Positions 1 to 13,516 are shown, numbered from the stretch's first letter. The stretch: DNA of 64,000 nucleotides from Ornithodoros turicata (GCF_037126465.1 NC_088201.1:85774273-85838272), one strand, 5' to 3'. Numbers and translations: made by a program. Notes: generated from the letters alone by a model not told the origin.

Positions 1-308
1 CTCCTCCTACAGGACAATGCACCCCGCATACCGCGCATCTCACGACACGCACCTTACAGGAACTTGGCTGGGAGGTGCTGCCACATCCCCCTTTCATTCT
101 AGACCTCGCCCCCAGCGATTTCCATCTCTTCGGGCCACTGAAGGCGTTCCTTGGGGGCCGCCACTTCAGCTGCGACAACGAGGTCAAGAATGCTGTCCGA
201 TCATGGCTGCTACGCGCCGGTAAGGATTTCTACGCTGCCGGCATCCAAGCCCTCGTGAAACGCTGGTACAAGTACATTAGTGCAGCGGGCGATTACGTTG
301 AAAAATAA
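1..308 (+). pseudogene. mariner transposase, C-terminal fragment
   Basis: This is the end of a Tc1/mariner DDD transposase, the enzyme that cuts and pastes a mariner element at TA sites. The sequence shows the second catalytic block (QDNA, near base 14) and the third (DLAPSDFHLFGPLK, about 105-145), spaced as expected for a D34D enzyme, and a stop at 306-308 after YVEK. Between QDNA and the following PHTAHL block the reading frame shifts, so the copy is broken. The N-terminal DNA-binding region lies left of the window. The ORF is followed by a terminal sequence ending near 385 that is also found in the mariner fragment at 52612-52910. Confidence 0.85.
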
Positions 309-385
309 AACTAATTTCTCGACTGTAAGTTCATTTTACTTTTGCGAAAAATGAAAAGTCCCGGTTCGACTTGAACACCCCTCGT
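1..385 (+). mobile_element. mariner element, 3' part with terminal repeat
   Basis: About 77 bases separate the transposase stop from an end reading GACTTGAACACCCCTCGT. The same 18 bases lie at the outer end of the mariner fragment at 52612-52910, which supports calling this a mariner terminal repeat. No clear TA is seen directly after the end here. Confidence 0.7.
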
Positions 386-3300
386 GCATCCGAATAAATT
401 TCAATTCAATTAATAAAACTCCTCTTATGAGGATTTGCCCTAAAATGCCGCCAAGGGAGCGTTAGCATGTAGCATGTAGAAACGTTAGCAGCGTTAGCTC
501 TAAAGTGGAGGTATAAAGGGGGATAAGATTCTGGAGTCGGTGGAAGAGTGTCTGAATCACGGTGGTCTGAAGCATCCAGTAAAGCTCTTCCTCCAGCGCT
601 TCACAGAGGGCGCGTCAGGCTCATGTTAGGCAGTGCCGTGTACGCCAAAGGGAGTCTGGCCATTAATGGGACCTGCCTATACATCGAGCTCCACCCACTT
701 TTAGAGCTCTCTGCCTATCCCGAGCCAAAATACAGTTCGCTGTGAATCCCAGGCTATCCAAGCTACATAACGCCTGTATTCACTGGGTGCCCACATTTTC
801 GGGAAACTGAATTGGATTGGATTGAATAGGATATTCCCTGAGAGCAACCAACATAATGGATTTTGCGGCCACTTTTATCGACACCATCTGGATATAGATG
901 GGCATGTTGGGCAGATGCAGAACTGCAGAAGTGCTTGCTAGCAGAACTCATTGGCCGGTAGAACCGCTTGTTGGAACAGAATGCAGGTATTATACTTATT
1001 TTAATTATGGAACATAACTAGATTGAATCAAGAACGGGCAAAGGTGTGTGTATACGTAAAAGTATGTCATAAAATACAAATTTCGGGGCACCGGTAGCGT
1101 TTTTCTTGATATTTGGTTGAGATCGCTGTCTTTACTAGGCCTAACGAGGACGACGAAACATTCTTTTCACGTACACGTCGGCACTGGAGGGTAATTTAAA
1201 GGTGATTTGAAAGATAATTGCAATAGAATGTACACTTATGGAATAAAATTTAAGTAATTTGTAAAAGGATTTAATTGTCATTAAATCCTCGCTTCGCCGT
1301 TCCAAGCTACGCCGCCATTTTCGGGAAAATTGTGGTGTCATGGTGCCCCACACAGCAAACAGAAGCCAATGAAAAACGCTCAATTTGACAGGTCGAGCCT
1401 GTTTTTGAAACTCCTCCTAGTGGCCAGACTCCCTTTGGCATACACGCCACTGACGTTGGGATAAGCCTGCGATAACGTGCTTCCGTCCGCGCCTCACAGA
1501 GGGCGCCACAGTCTCACATTGTAATGTCTCAGGTAGAGGTGTGCGCCGCCGCCGGAGGTCGGGGCCTCGCCGTTGCCGCCGTACCAAAACTGTCGACGCG
1601 CCGCCGCCACCGATGTTGAAAAATCGGCGCGGCTGTGTAATGTGCCCATTTTGTTCCACTTTCTATAAACGAATATCTCCTATACCTAACATTTTGTTTG
1701 TCCTTCTTTCGTCTTAGGTTCCAGGCTTCATTTGTGGTGTTTTTAGCAGTGACAATTTCATCGCCTAATATGCTGTTTATGCTTTAGAGTTTCGTTTCAT
1801 AGTCGATCCTGGAGGCACACAACTCCAGGAAAACTTGACATTCAATTCTTGCAGGTTGTTTGCCGGTCATCCACCAACACCATAGCACTGGTCATTATCC
1901 ATATACAGGGTGTTTTGTTTTTTATTCGTCACAGAATTTTTGTTTAAAAAATAGCGGGACGAAATACATGCCGCTTTTGAGTTGGTCATGCTAATATTAT
2001 CTCGAAGGAAGTATGTAACTATAAGATCATTAATTACCTCAAATTCATTAATTCTTTAATTAAGGAATTTCGCGTAAAAACGGGATAGCAGAACGGAAGA
2101 TACTCATCGTTGAAAGCCATTCCATGTTTAAGAAATTCTTAAACGCGCACGTGTATTGAAATATCCGACGCTGAATGTCGCTATGCAAATGAGCCGAAAC
2201 AAGAAGTACGCCATTTCCGAGCGCAGAAATAACGCGACTTTCGCCTTATCTGGGTTGGAAAGCGGCCTATCTGACGAACAGATAAGCGCCTACACCAATC
2301 AGCTCGATCGCTCCAAGGCACTTGGTCCTCTCACGTGGATTGCCCGTCGCTCTTTCTGCGCTCGAAAAGTGCGTAGCAAATAGTGCATTTTGTGTGTGCC
2401 GGCGATAAGCACACAGTCAGAGAGGGTGTTTTCAATCGCGGAATTGCGGGGCTTATAATGCGGGCGAAGCATGGCAGACTCAACCCACTCGTTCTGGACA
2501 AGTTTACACTGTAAAACCCTTTAATTTCGCGAGAACTTAATTTTCGACGAATTTTGCGAATCGAGAAAATTCGAGGAACTCGTGGAGTGCGCGAAATTTA
2601 GTTGTTGCGAATATATCCCAACTCGATTCGCGAAAATGTAGGGCTGCGAAATTAAATGATTTTGCAGTATTTCTTCATGATAACTACAGCCTCTGCAAAA
2701 ATACTGTTCAATGACGTGGTGGGTGCGTCTTATGTCATATCGTTTGCTAACGTTCGCATATTTATATGGTTTCCCAAAAAGAGCCACTGGATCAGTGGAC
2801 AGAGCTTTCACGCGTCGCCGTCCTGTGAACATTCGATCAGCACTCGCTATAACTGTTACGTGTAGTTGCCATTAAAGGGACGGCTCATCGTTCTGATTAT
2901 CTAGCTATGTTGTTTTCTCCAGCGCTTAACGCGCACTTAACGCGCCCAGTCGAAGTTCTTGGGCGACGACCTTCTTGAAGTGCTTTACTTCTCCTAATGT
3001 TCCTTTGTGTGTTCGGTTTTCTTTCATAATACTATCCGGTGCTGACGCACTTGTTCGGTACAAGGTACAGTAAATATTGCCACCGTCGAGTTGACTATGA
3101 TGGAGAAAATACCCCCGCTCTGAGGTGTTCGTGCGTCCCCGTTGGAGAAGAGAACATATTGGCAGCCCACGGGGCGCACGCCGATATGACAGCATCGGCG
3201 TGACGCCGCTGACGCCGCCGCCGCCGTGCCTTCAACGTGCTCTACGCCGCCGCCGAAAAAAATGCCCACGGCGCACACCTCTAGTCTCAGGTGGACCCGA

Positions 3301-4087
3301 CAGCTATCCCTGTTGGTGAAATAGCGCGGAGGATGCGCGTTAGTTGTGCCATATTTTTAACTTACAAGTTTATTGCGGATGCGAACGTGGTGGGTTAACG
3401 TACCTTATCCTTTTCTGTTATACCTGACTTCCGTTCTCCTTAGCCCCTCCCTCCCTGCAATACCTTATGGTGGTACAGTTGCTTGGCTTAGTTGTCCTTC
3501 GTCCGCCTCCCTTCGCCCCTATCTAATACTCTTTTCTACTACTGGTCTGTCAATCAGGAAAAATGCTGCTGTTCACTTCCGCATGACGACGTCATGGACG
3601 CCATGACATCTTCGTTTTTTTTTTTTTTAACGGGGTAAACTTCATATGTTTTTGCCCACGGCGATCCCAGCACAGGAGCATCGTTTGGCGAAGTGTGTGG
3701 AAGATGGGGGGGGGGGGGGGGGGCCGTGACTGCGTTCACGGGTAACATTAGTACCACCATTACCATTTCCTCGGCCACCCCATTCTGGGCCAGTCCGAGA
3801 GCTTATGGGACGCTCCTCGTAAATTAAGGCACTTTTATTCTGCAGCCCTTTCCGAGATATACGGGAGATATCTATGCTTTGGAAACTAAGTTTATTAAGA
3901 ATACGTGGAACGCACGGCTTACGCTATGTACCATGTTTCTCCGCCAGAAATTGTAAATTTCGTCTGTTTTAACTGCCTGCTGAAGAACGTGTGTGCATTA
4001 AGGCGAAGACTCCCAAACTGCTGAAGTTAGTGACATATTTCGCTTTTTATTTCTTGTAACATTCGAGGAAGCTAACGTAATCAAGTT
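386..4087. other. no gene recognised; repeat-like sequence
   Basis: I see no supported gene in this stretch. A sequence near 590-665 recurs in inverted orientation near 1420-1510 (shared GTGGCCAGACTCCCTTTGGC-type core), suggesting an old foldback. A CAGGGTGTTTT end preceded by TA at about 1906 resembles a mariner-type terminus, but no partner end was found. A run of about 18 Gs lies near 3707-3723. Confidence 0.4.
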
Positions 4088-4915
4088 TACCGGGTGTTTC
4101 ACGAAGGCCCTTCGGCTGGATGCTTCGTAAACAGATGGTGCTATCGAAAACCTCTCTTTTCGGTGAGCATCCTTGAGATATCGGCCAATAACTGAGCAGT
4201 GAGCTGCGCATTTGCATATGGTCATTAATTAGATAGAACTCCTGACCTTACAATTTTATTTCGGACGCTTTCGGAACATCTGTTTTACCGATAGGGACCT
4301 TCAGCGAAAAATGTTCAAGCCAAGCAACAAAGAAAAAGAAAAACGCCTCGACATGTTGTGACTTGTAGAGTAATTAATTAGTGTCAGTTTACATATTTCT
4401 TGCGTACCAATGGGCTCTTCCGCTCAGCTATCCGGCTGCCAATTACTGGTTATCTGCATGCTTCACACACGGGGGTGACAGCCCGTGTGTGAACCAGGTG
4501 GTGTGTGAACCGGCGGGGTGTCTTCCGTCACTCCCGTATGTGAAGCAGGCGGATGAACACATAATTGGCAGCCGGACACCTGAGCGAAAGAGCGCATTGG
4601 TGCGCTGCTCCGCGCAAGAAATGTGTAAACCGAAACCAATTAATTGCTTGAAAGTGACTTGCTAAGTGTCGATGCGGGTTTTCCTGGAATATTTTTCGCC
4701 GAAGATCCCGATCGGTAAAACAGAGGTTCCGAAAGCGCCCGAAGTAAACATTAAAAGTTTGGAGTTTTATTTAATTAATGAGCGCATGCAAATGAGCCGC
4801 TCACTGCTCAGTTCTTGGCCGATGTCTCAAGGATAATAACTAAGAAGAAAGCTTTTCCAAAGAACCACATGTTTATGAATTATCCAGCCGGGCGACCTTT
4901 GCGAAACACCCGGTA
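4088..4915. mobile_element. foldback MITE with TA target duplication
   Basis: The 824-bp unit 4090-4913 starts CCGGGTGTTTC and ends GAAACACCCGG, with TA on each side at 4088-4089 and 4914-4915. The arms are complementary over about 250 bases each (for example GCTCACTGCTCAG near 4798 against CTGAGCAGTGAGC near 4190). The centre is palindromic again (TTTACATATTTCTTGCG at 4388 against CGCAAGAAATGTGTAAA at 4613). The strand could therefore fold into one long hairpin. It has no coding capacity. The TA duplication suggests Tc1/mariner-type mobilisation. Confidence 0.8.
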
Positions 4916-6512
4916 TAAATTTGAATAATGTTATATTTCTGAAACAACGCCGCTGTACGCGCTGCGTAGTCCTCGTTAAACGTTGCACCTAGAGCCTGTT
5001 TTTAGAAGGAACACATTGTGTGATTTCTTAGGAACGTCGTTGTCCCCCATACTAGGGGAACGTAATTAAAGCTTGGCAAAAAACAAAAAAGAGGTGTTGC
5101 ATAACAAAACTTAAGTTTCACTGCAAACAGATGAAAGTGTCCGCTACTAATTCCTGCAATTTGGGAAAGCTTAGTGAGTAGAGTTTTCACACGATTATTC
5201 CAGCTCTGGTGACGACTAAAACCAACTCCAAATACTTTCACATATTCTGTACAAACTATTTTCTCTTAACTTTGCTGCAGACGATGACCATGCCATTTGC
5301 TTGTTTATTCCTGAACATGATGACGTTTGTTTCAATCACGTTGATTTTTAAGTGACCAGTGTGTAACCAACAATGTATTCTGTTAGCTTTACATTGTGAC
5401 GAGCAGCACAGCGTCATGATGACAATGGTTTAATATATATATATATATGTATTGGCATATGACAATGGTTTGTATCGCCAACTGTAGGATGGGACAAGCG
5501 TTAGCTTGCCCACAATGGTTTAATGAGAGAATGAGAATGCGCGTGATATGCCTCTTGTCATCGTCGTCGCTACAATATTACCTTGTTCAATGGTATTATC
5601 AAGTGTGCTGGACGAAAGTTACGGTGTGACGTTATCAACGTACAAGACTTCTTGCATCTCTTGATGTGTTTACGATGCCATTTACATATATACATTAGAA
5701 AGAATACGACGAAGAATACTACTCTGAGCGACACCGGCTTTTATTTGTCTGATCAACTAGTTGTTTATGGTATCATATTATAAACGGTGTGGTATGTCTG
5801 ATGAAAGGTGTGCCTCACCTTATTCGTTTCAGTAAGAGGCGATTGTGGCTGATGCATGCATGGAATCGATAAATACCCCTAACACATCTGTGTTCCACAA
5901 AAGGGATGGAGCTGGGAAAGGAGGAAGAATGTAAAGCTTATTCGCTCAATTTGTGACTGACACTCAACTGCGTTCCAGAAGTTATTTGATGCGTTCCACA
6001 GAGGCCAGACATTCATATAGAATGGCTCGCACGAAGGCTCAAAAGAGCATTCGTGTTGTGTATTTTTGTATTGTTGATTTATTCGGTGATTCACGAAAAG
6101 GTAATGCCACCCTCCTTAACGTATAGCCCACAAAATAAATTGATTTCTTCCACTGAAGGCTTATTTTGAGAATTCATTTCCATGATATCGAATGACTGAT
6201 GCCAACGAGACCAAAGTGTGTGTTGTTATCTTGTATTGAAGACAGGAGGATGGGACCAGGCGCAATGCTTGGTTACATGTCATAGGCATTCAACAAGCTT
6301 GTTCCAGCTCCACGGGCGCTCTCTTCTGTGTAATCAACTTAATGTCAATTAACTTCTCGCTTGAGTTGCCGTTGCCGGTGAGGACTGTACTGCGGCTTGA
6401 TGCCCATAGCTTATCCTCAAATTGCGACTCGGAAGGCTTTTTCTATCGGAGCACGCTTGCATATTTCTTTCGTCTGTCCTGTTGAATTGACATGTCTTGC
6501 TAGGCGCGCCAC
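4916..6512. other. no gene recognised
   Basis: No supported gene is seen. A short AT microsatellite lies near 5434-5449, within a cluster of three imperfect GACAATGGTTT copies (5422, 5461, 5510). Confidence 0.4.
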
Positions 6513-6866
6513 TTAAAGGTGTTGAGACACATCGTTGGGGCGGTGGTTACGCATTGTGTATCGACAGCTTACGTTGGCATGGTAACACACGCAAAATATT
6601 TCGCTTCAGTTCTGCATAATTATCGAGAAACCGAATTTTGAACTTGTGAACTCTCCCGCCAGCATTCAAAATTTACCAGGAAACAATGGAGCGATGACGG
6701 CACACCAGGCACGTTCCTAATTGGTTCCCACTCGCACGTGATGTCTTGTGCCGCGAAAGCGCTCGGCTCCAAGCTACGCAGTTCGGCGCGTCGTGGTTTT
6801 GGTTTGCCGCATAGCCAGCGTTCATTCATTCAGTTACTGCCAAACTGGAGAATTTTACCCCCGACA

Positions 6867-9800
6867 ATGCCTCGAAAGAAGTGCGTTGCCGAGGGATGCA
6901 GTACTATGGACGGGACTGGACACTCCATGCACCAGTTTCCAAAAGATCCCGTAATGCGGAAGGTTTGGATCGACGCTGTTTGCGAGCCAGGATTTGTCCC
7001 TACAAACAGCTCTCTAGTTTGTTCCCTACACTTTCCACGAGATGCCTACACCCGCTTTCACATAGCACAACGCGACCTTCCTCGACAAAGGCGAAGGCTG
7101 AAGCCCGACGCGGTTCCGATGGAGTTGTCTTCTTTGTTGCAACTTGACGAACATATCTCCAAGTGGGCACGGGAGGAGGTACGTATATATTCTTCGACTG
7201 TCCTTTGCCATGTTCGAGTGTCCGTTCCCACCCTTATGTGTTATTTCACGTTGGTGACAGGTGCTGACGCTGGCCTTCGGAGAACCAAGTCAGCCCACCC
7301 CTAGGGACGAAGCAAACGTAGCGCCGGCCACGATACAGCCCCCGGAACTGCAAGTGCGCCATGTGGAGCATTTAGAAGAGTACATGGTGCCAGCCACAAC
7401 ACAACCCCCAGAAATGTTGCTGCTCGACCTAGAGCAAGACTGCATGGTCGAAGAGTTTGATGTTGCAGAAATGGAAGTGGTTCATGAAATGCTTGAAATT
7501 GAACGCAGCGACGAAACTCCCTGGACAACCATCACCAGGTCGTCCGTCGTCACCGTGCGATCAATCGGTATGGCCGTGCAGTTTTGAAGTATGTTTACGT
7601 AAAAAAGTGTGCATGACTGAAAGGAGAGGCGCAGAACAACATTTGGCACAGTTTTATGCAGTCTGGGTGCAAATTAAGCACAACCTAATTTTGCTACTTG
7701 TTAATTTTTCACTACTGCAGCAACTCAGCAAATGCTTCGCAGTGTGAGAAGCACATCTAGCACAGGAGGAAAAGCACATATGCTAGGGCGTTGGAAGATG
7801 GGCACAGCCGCCCTCATGAACTCTGCCAAGGAGGCGTCTCCCTCCCCCTTCACCGAGATTTACTGGCAAAGCTCATCGACGCGTTGGCACTTATGGCTAA
7901 TACAAGCGATGAAATAGGTGCACGCAATTGAATGTTACACTGAGGTTATGCATTGCTAACAAAACACCATTTTTAGCTCAGTATTTGTGGTTTCACCAGA
8001 TATTGGTAAAATTGCTACTTTGGCCGTGCCCACCTTATTGTTGGAACAAAGTTGCGCTGACGGTGCAGTGAGGGCAAGAAGTGTACCTGCCTTCTTTTGT
8101 CTTGCTGACTTTTATTCATTTAGGCCCTTGCTGACATCCAGCAGCCTCCAACTACCGCATCCCGAGTTAGAATTTGGTAATGTCTTACATACCGCAATGG
8201 ACCGGATGGTTTTGTTTGTGTGTTTCGTTATTGTTACTTGGCATGCGGAAATGGCTAGTTGGTCGAAGCCCCCCTCCTCTCCCCTTACATGCATCTTTAG
8301 CAGGAGCTTTGCCCCCCTCCCCCGCCTCCATTGAACAGCTTCCGACGCCCCTGTCCATATCTATGTGCATTGGAATAACGAGTTAGACCTGCCCACTGAC
8401 AAAAAAAACTGGTCCTGTACAGCCCTTCAACATTCTGTTCACTATTGACAGTGTTTTTACGTTGCATCAAGTGCCGAAACAGGACATAGAGCGAAACAGG
8501 CTGAAGTAGTGAGCTATATTGTTTTTGCCCTCAGGAACACAGACTGATGATGAGTCACTTTCCATACCCTTCGACTCATTGTATGCACGGCAGTCAACCC
8601 CCTTGCCAGAGTCATCTGCATGTGACATATCGTTGCCTTTTGTTGATGACCCAGGTGACAAGACTTATGAGCCTACCCTTGATGACGACGAGTAAGTGCA
8701 AAAAGCAGATGTCTTATAATTTAAATGTTTACCTCATTATCATACATATGTGGGTCAGCAAGTGCCAGAGGCTGGAAAATTCCTGACTGCAAAACTAACC
8801 ACAAAAATTATAGTGTATGGAAGTGCTACGCTGAAAGCTTCTATAACAATGCATGTTGCAAGCTAAATTAATAATCGCTCCATGACAATAATACGTAGTG
8901 TTGTACATATCAGGATTGTGGTCCGTGCATTACAGCCTTGTCATTCATTTTCCTTCTTTTTTTTTTTCTTTTCAGCTTAAACCTCAGTCTTCCACAGGCA
9001 GAGAAACAAAGGAAGTTTATAGTTTTTGAGGAGAATTTACTCCAGCTTTTCGTGGTCTGCCGGGAGTGCCTTTGTGAAACACAGCCTGTTGTGAATGTAA
9101 TTGGCACCAGGGTCAAGGTGACAACAATGTGCAAGTCGGGCCACGTTTATGCCTGGGACAGCCAGCCCAGAATTGGCAAACGTGCATTAGGTGACATTCT
9201 TCTGGCTGCTGGGATCCTGTACACCGGAAGCAGCCCCACCAAAGTCATCCGGCTCATGCAGGCTGTCGGAGTTTGCTGCTTCAGCACACGGTCATATCAC
9301 AGAATGCAAACCAAATTCCTAATTCCAGCTATTGACAAGGTGAGCCAACGTTTGTGGCCTCATTAAGGTATCTTGTCATTATTTGCAAATGATTTCACAT
9401 GCAAATGATTTTCACAGGTGTGGGAGGAAGAACAGTCCCTACTCATAGAGGAAGTCAGAGGAAAGGAGGTTTGCTTGGCTGGTGATGGACGTGCAGACTC
9501 CCCCGGGTTCTGTGCAAAATATGGGAGCTACACCTTCTACGAGACCAACATCAAACGGGTGATTCATCTTGAAATTGTCCAGGTCAGCACACCTCATGTA
9601 GCTGCAGTGAAATTAGAACGTCGTGTGATACTGTGGGGCTCCCCCTCGCATAATATGACAATGTATGCGCCTTTCAATACAAAATGGATGCCAAGCGCAT
9701 CCAGGGCTGGTCCAGGAGCGGGGGCCTATGGCAAAGTGTCGGGTGCACCCCGTGATTGGTTCATTGAATCTCATGTTGAAAGGGAGAAACGAGTTGTCTA

Positions 9801-12800
9801 CATTCCTGGACCCTATGTAATTTTAGTTTTGCATGTCTAAAGGTATTTTTGCATGTAAGCTGCATATATATATATATATATATATTATGCGGTTCGGTTT
9901 TATAACTGTGCCCTTGCAGTAAAAATGTAATGTCGGATAGGCTACCCATATACAGCACTACCCTATCATTGTGCTTTCAGTGCAATGAGGTCAAAGGCAG
10001 CACCCACATGGAGCTTGAAGGCTTGAAGAGGGGGCTGGAGCGGCTGGATGGCCTAAACATCACAACAGTAATATCAGACAGGCACAGTCAAATCAGGAAG
10101 TTCCTGAACGAACATTACCCCACCGTGCAACACTTGTTCGACTGCTGGCACATAGCTAAAGGTTGGTAACTTTATTGCAAATAAGCTTTGTATCTTGACT
10201 CCATGCAGAAAGAAAGGCTTGTTTTGTGATTTGTTATGCAACATAGGTTACCCCATTTATATATCTTCATCTGGCAACAAACCTAGGAGGCACCCCACCC
10301 TGGCCAGAATTACAGGGGGATGCCCACTGCCCAAACCTTTGTTGTTGGTGGTGGTGAAAGAAAAAAAAAACCCTTATATTCTGGTATATGAATCTTTTCT
10401 ACTGCAGGTCTAGAAAAGAAGCTTGTGGCTGTTGCTAAAACAAAAGGCAACAAGCCTATAGAACCGTGGATCAGGTCCATCATCAACCACATGTACTTCA
10501 GTGCTACAACATGCGGTGGAGACAGTGAGCTTGTCACAATAAAGTGGACGTCGATGCTGAGTCACATCGCTGACAGACACCATGGCCATCATAACAGGTA
10601 CCCGTCATGTGAACATGACGAGCTTGCACCACGCAAGTGGATCAGGGAAGGTAATAACATCTGACGTCTTGCATAACAGGTTGTCACATCATATTGTGCT
10701 ATGTGCCTCTTTCTATGCAGAGCAATGCACTGTAAAACATGCAGATGTACATATACAGTATTTTTTTCTCCACAACTGTCTAGATACCCACGCACATCAG
10801 AAGTTGTGTAGTACCATCAAATCAAAACGGCTTCTGAAGGACCTGCAGCAGGTGTCTCCGCAAGATCAGACATACATGGTCGAGGCATTTCATTCCTGCA
10901 TCATCCACTTTGCGCCAAAGAATACGCACTACTCCTACCTTGGGATGAAAGCCAGGTAAACATTGAAGGCACGTTCATCGCTTCATGGGACTGTTTGTGA
11001 AAGGGACGCAGCACATTGTTAAACGTACTGCAATGTATTGTAACCAGGAGCAGATCCAGGATTTTCCTAGGAGGGGTGCACTACAGAGAAGTGCCAGGTG
11101 CATGCTGTACCCCATTCAACCCATTGTTATTTTTCTTTCTTCTGTTCTTTTTTCTTAATAAACATATTCCCCCCCCCCATGTTATTCATGAATTGATGAC
11201 ATCCAGACCCCTCCTATCCCCCAAATCTGCCCCTGGCTGTCACGTACTTCTTTCCTGAACCTTGAGATTCTTGCTGCAAATGCCATTCGCAGTGAGTTCC
11301 AAACATAGGTGGGGAAGTTACTTTTATTTTGTAGTGCACTACCGTTACTCACTACTTTTTCAAAAAGTAACACGTTACGTTATTCGTTACTGTTGCGGTA
11401 GCAGGTAACTCGTTACTAACGCTGTTACTTCTGGTAAGTAATGCCGTTACTTTTGCATTACTTCACCAGTTGTCCTTATAATATGTACCATTTTTGGCTG
11501 AGTTCTATAAGTGCATTCCGCAAATCAATATAAGGAATGTTGGGCACAAACAAGGGTCACGCATGAATACAACTTACATGGACGATTTATTGCAAAGCAG
11601 AAATAGTTGATGTTCAAAATTTCCATCTGTGAGCTTCGCCCGTTGGGCTGAGAGGGCGCCTAATGACCAGTGAGTGCTCCACAGAGTTGTACACGTTACT
11701 CGAAAAAAGTGATTACAATTACTGTTACTACTGCGCGAAAAGTAATTATTTACTGCTACTTATTAATTACTAAATTACTTCATCGAGAATGTAATACGTT
11801 ACCGATTAAAAATGTAACACGTTACTCCCCACCTATGGTTCCAAATCTAAGGCTGTACAAGAAAATAATTGTCCTGCTGTTACCTCTGCTGTGGCACCAC
11901 ATGGGCCTTCATTTTGTTAACCTCCATTTCTCTTGTATACTTACCCTGTCCTTTATCTCACCTCATCACGGGAAAGACAGGTGCATGCTGTGCTTGCGAT
12001 ACCGCATCAGAGATCAATGGTTATCCTTCCTGAGGCACAGTTTTCTCCTCATTGGTTTGCCGTGTGGCTTTCATGCTCACGATGCATGCTTAAAACAGTT
12101 TGGTCAAGGGGTTCATGTTGGAGCTGTGGCATGACATAACTCATAGTTTAGGACTGACAGCTGCAACTTGTAGTCTCATTGTTAGCTTACTGATGACTGA
12201 CATACTTACTGACTGATGACTAATACACTTACACTGACGTACTGTGTTTCAGTGTGCATTTCATCACTGGGATAGATAAGTATTGCATTTCAGCGCACTA
12301 GCAGTTAAAACATTGCCGGTTTCCATTTGCCACCTTTTTTATTTCTCTTCAATTACGTATCGTTTAGGACTACACTTGCTGCTCTCCATTTTAATGAAAA
12401 CGCTGGAAGGGTACAAGTAAAGACAAAGAGCGGTGTCCTGATGTGGAAACTGAAGTATCCGAAGGGAAAAAACCGTGACATTGTGGTGACCCCATTTAAA
12501 GGAGCTGCAACGTTTGGTAAGCTGATAGCAGTAGCTTTTCCCACTTCCATCTAATTGCATGAGAAGGCATCACAACAACATTAAAAAATGGCAAACTCCT
12601 GAGCATTAACTAATTGCAGACATAGCTAATGAATGTTGTGAAACACTACTGTCTAAACAATAATGACTGTTCATTCAGTTTTATTTATCTCATGTGTATA
12701 GGCTACATCGAGAAGTTGATTGCGTGCACTTTGGAGCTGTGCGAAACGCAACACAGCAGGCCGCCTGTACCTGTGCCTCCACCTGTAGCTAGCACTCGCA

Positions 12801-13516
12801 CAAGACGTTCGAAATCTGATCTGGTGGAACACCATCAGAGTAGGTTTTCCACAGGTGCGGTACTAAACAACATCACATTACTAATCACTCTCATGCTTCA
12901 AAGTTTGCAAGCAAGGTCTGCTATTCGGCCGTGCATACTTTGTAGCGATAAACATGTGGCCACTTACCTACAATTCAAATCCCTCAAGGAACACGTGAGA
13001 AAAGAAATTACATTAACTTTGTTATAGCTGCATAGAATAGGTGTTATGGCTTGCTCTCGAGTTTAGCAATCTGTGCATTGTGATTGTGCTGTATGCAGCT
13101 GTCTCCACGTTTAAATAGCACAGTAAATTTGTAACAACTATTACCCTCATTGTAGTCGTGGCGTTTCTCCGTCCAACTGTGGTACCGTATGGCGTTCTAA
13201 GTCTTGTAAATGGTTAAAACTTGGGCTATTCGTTATTTAATACTTTAAAAGCGATAAAAACACCCGTGCCGGGAAACAAACAAAAGAATTCTGTGTTGAG
13301 CATTCTGTCGTCATTTTGTTTCCAGCACAGGGGTTTTTATAGCTTTTAAACCGTGTCTTTTGTTGCATGCAGTACAACCGGTATTGCATTCACACGTTTT
13401 GTGTACATAACTGAGGCGATACACAGATGTGACAACTGCTTGTGTTCCACTCTGCAGGGCAGTGCACAGAAGCTACCTTGGAAGCTATGCCTGGAGGGGA
13501 TGACCCAGCAGAGTGA
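6867..13516 (+). CDS. THAP-domain transposase of a Kolobok-like element (12 exons)
   Basis: Predicted cut-and-paste transposase. Exons I can join with GT-AG sites and matching phase: 6867-7178, 7261-7538, 7766-7917, 8535-8691, 8976-9339, 9418-9582, 9981-10161, 10408-10650, 10784-10955, 12368-12516, 12702-12839, 13458-13516. Together they give 789 codons and a stop. Residues 6-84 form a THAP zinc finger (C6, C11, W34, C52, H55, AVP at 82-84) that would bind the transposon ends. The core has a first acidic block GDGRADSPG (near 9484), a second ISDRHSQI (near 10077), then FDCWHIAKG and a W-rich helix region typical of these RNase H-like transposases. The third acidic residue is uncertain. The third exon is ambiguous: starting at the stronger upstream acceptor (7721) puts TAG 7758-7760 in frame, starting at 7766 avoids it. 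An upstream in-frame ATG at 6738 would add 43 residues. I prefer 6867 because THAP domains normally sit at the N-terminus. Confidence 0.75.
11045..11239. mobile_element. short MITE in a transposase intron
   Basis: The ends are imperfect inverted repeats: CAGGAGCAGATCC with AGGAGGGGT near 11086 on the left, and ACCCCTCCT followed by AATCTGCCCCTG on the right. It lies between exons 9 and 10 of the THAP transposase gene. No exact target duplication was found. Confidence 0.5.
11296..11845. mobile_element. hAT-type MITE with 8-bp target duplication
   Basis: The 534-bp unit 11304-11837 begins CATAGGTGGGGA and ends TCCCCACCTATG. It is flanked on both sides by the 8-bp duplication GTTCCAAA (11296-11303 and 11838-11845). 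The subterminal parts are filled with GTTACT and GTAACG-type repeats. An 8-bp duplication is characteristic of hAT transposition. It is inserted in the intron between exons 9 and 10 of the transposase gene. Its central part is related to sequence at about 39310-39860. Confidence 0.88.
13243..13350. repeat. inverted repeat (hairpin) in last intron
   Basis: The two arms, CTTTAAAAGCGATAAAAAC at 13243 and its near complement ending at 13350, are about 38 bases long and separated by about 30 bases. It lies in the last intron of the THAP transposase gene. Confidence 0.6.

Noticed and set aside
1906..2400. CAGGGTGTTTT end preceded by TA and a 75-codon ORF at 2156
   Set aside because: No matching opposite terminus or recognisable transposase was found, so a transposon is not claimed.
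8124..8178. Possible extra exon of the THAP transposase after an AG at 8123
   Set aside because: It would create a stop in the required phase. Joining 7917 directly to 8535 keeps the frame.
9865..9885. AT microsatellite in a transposase intron
   Set aside because: Simple repeat with no further significance seen.
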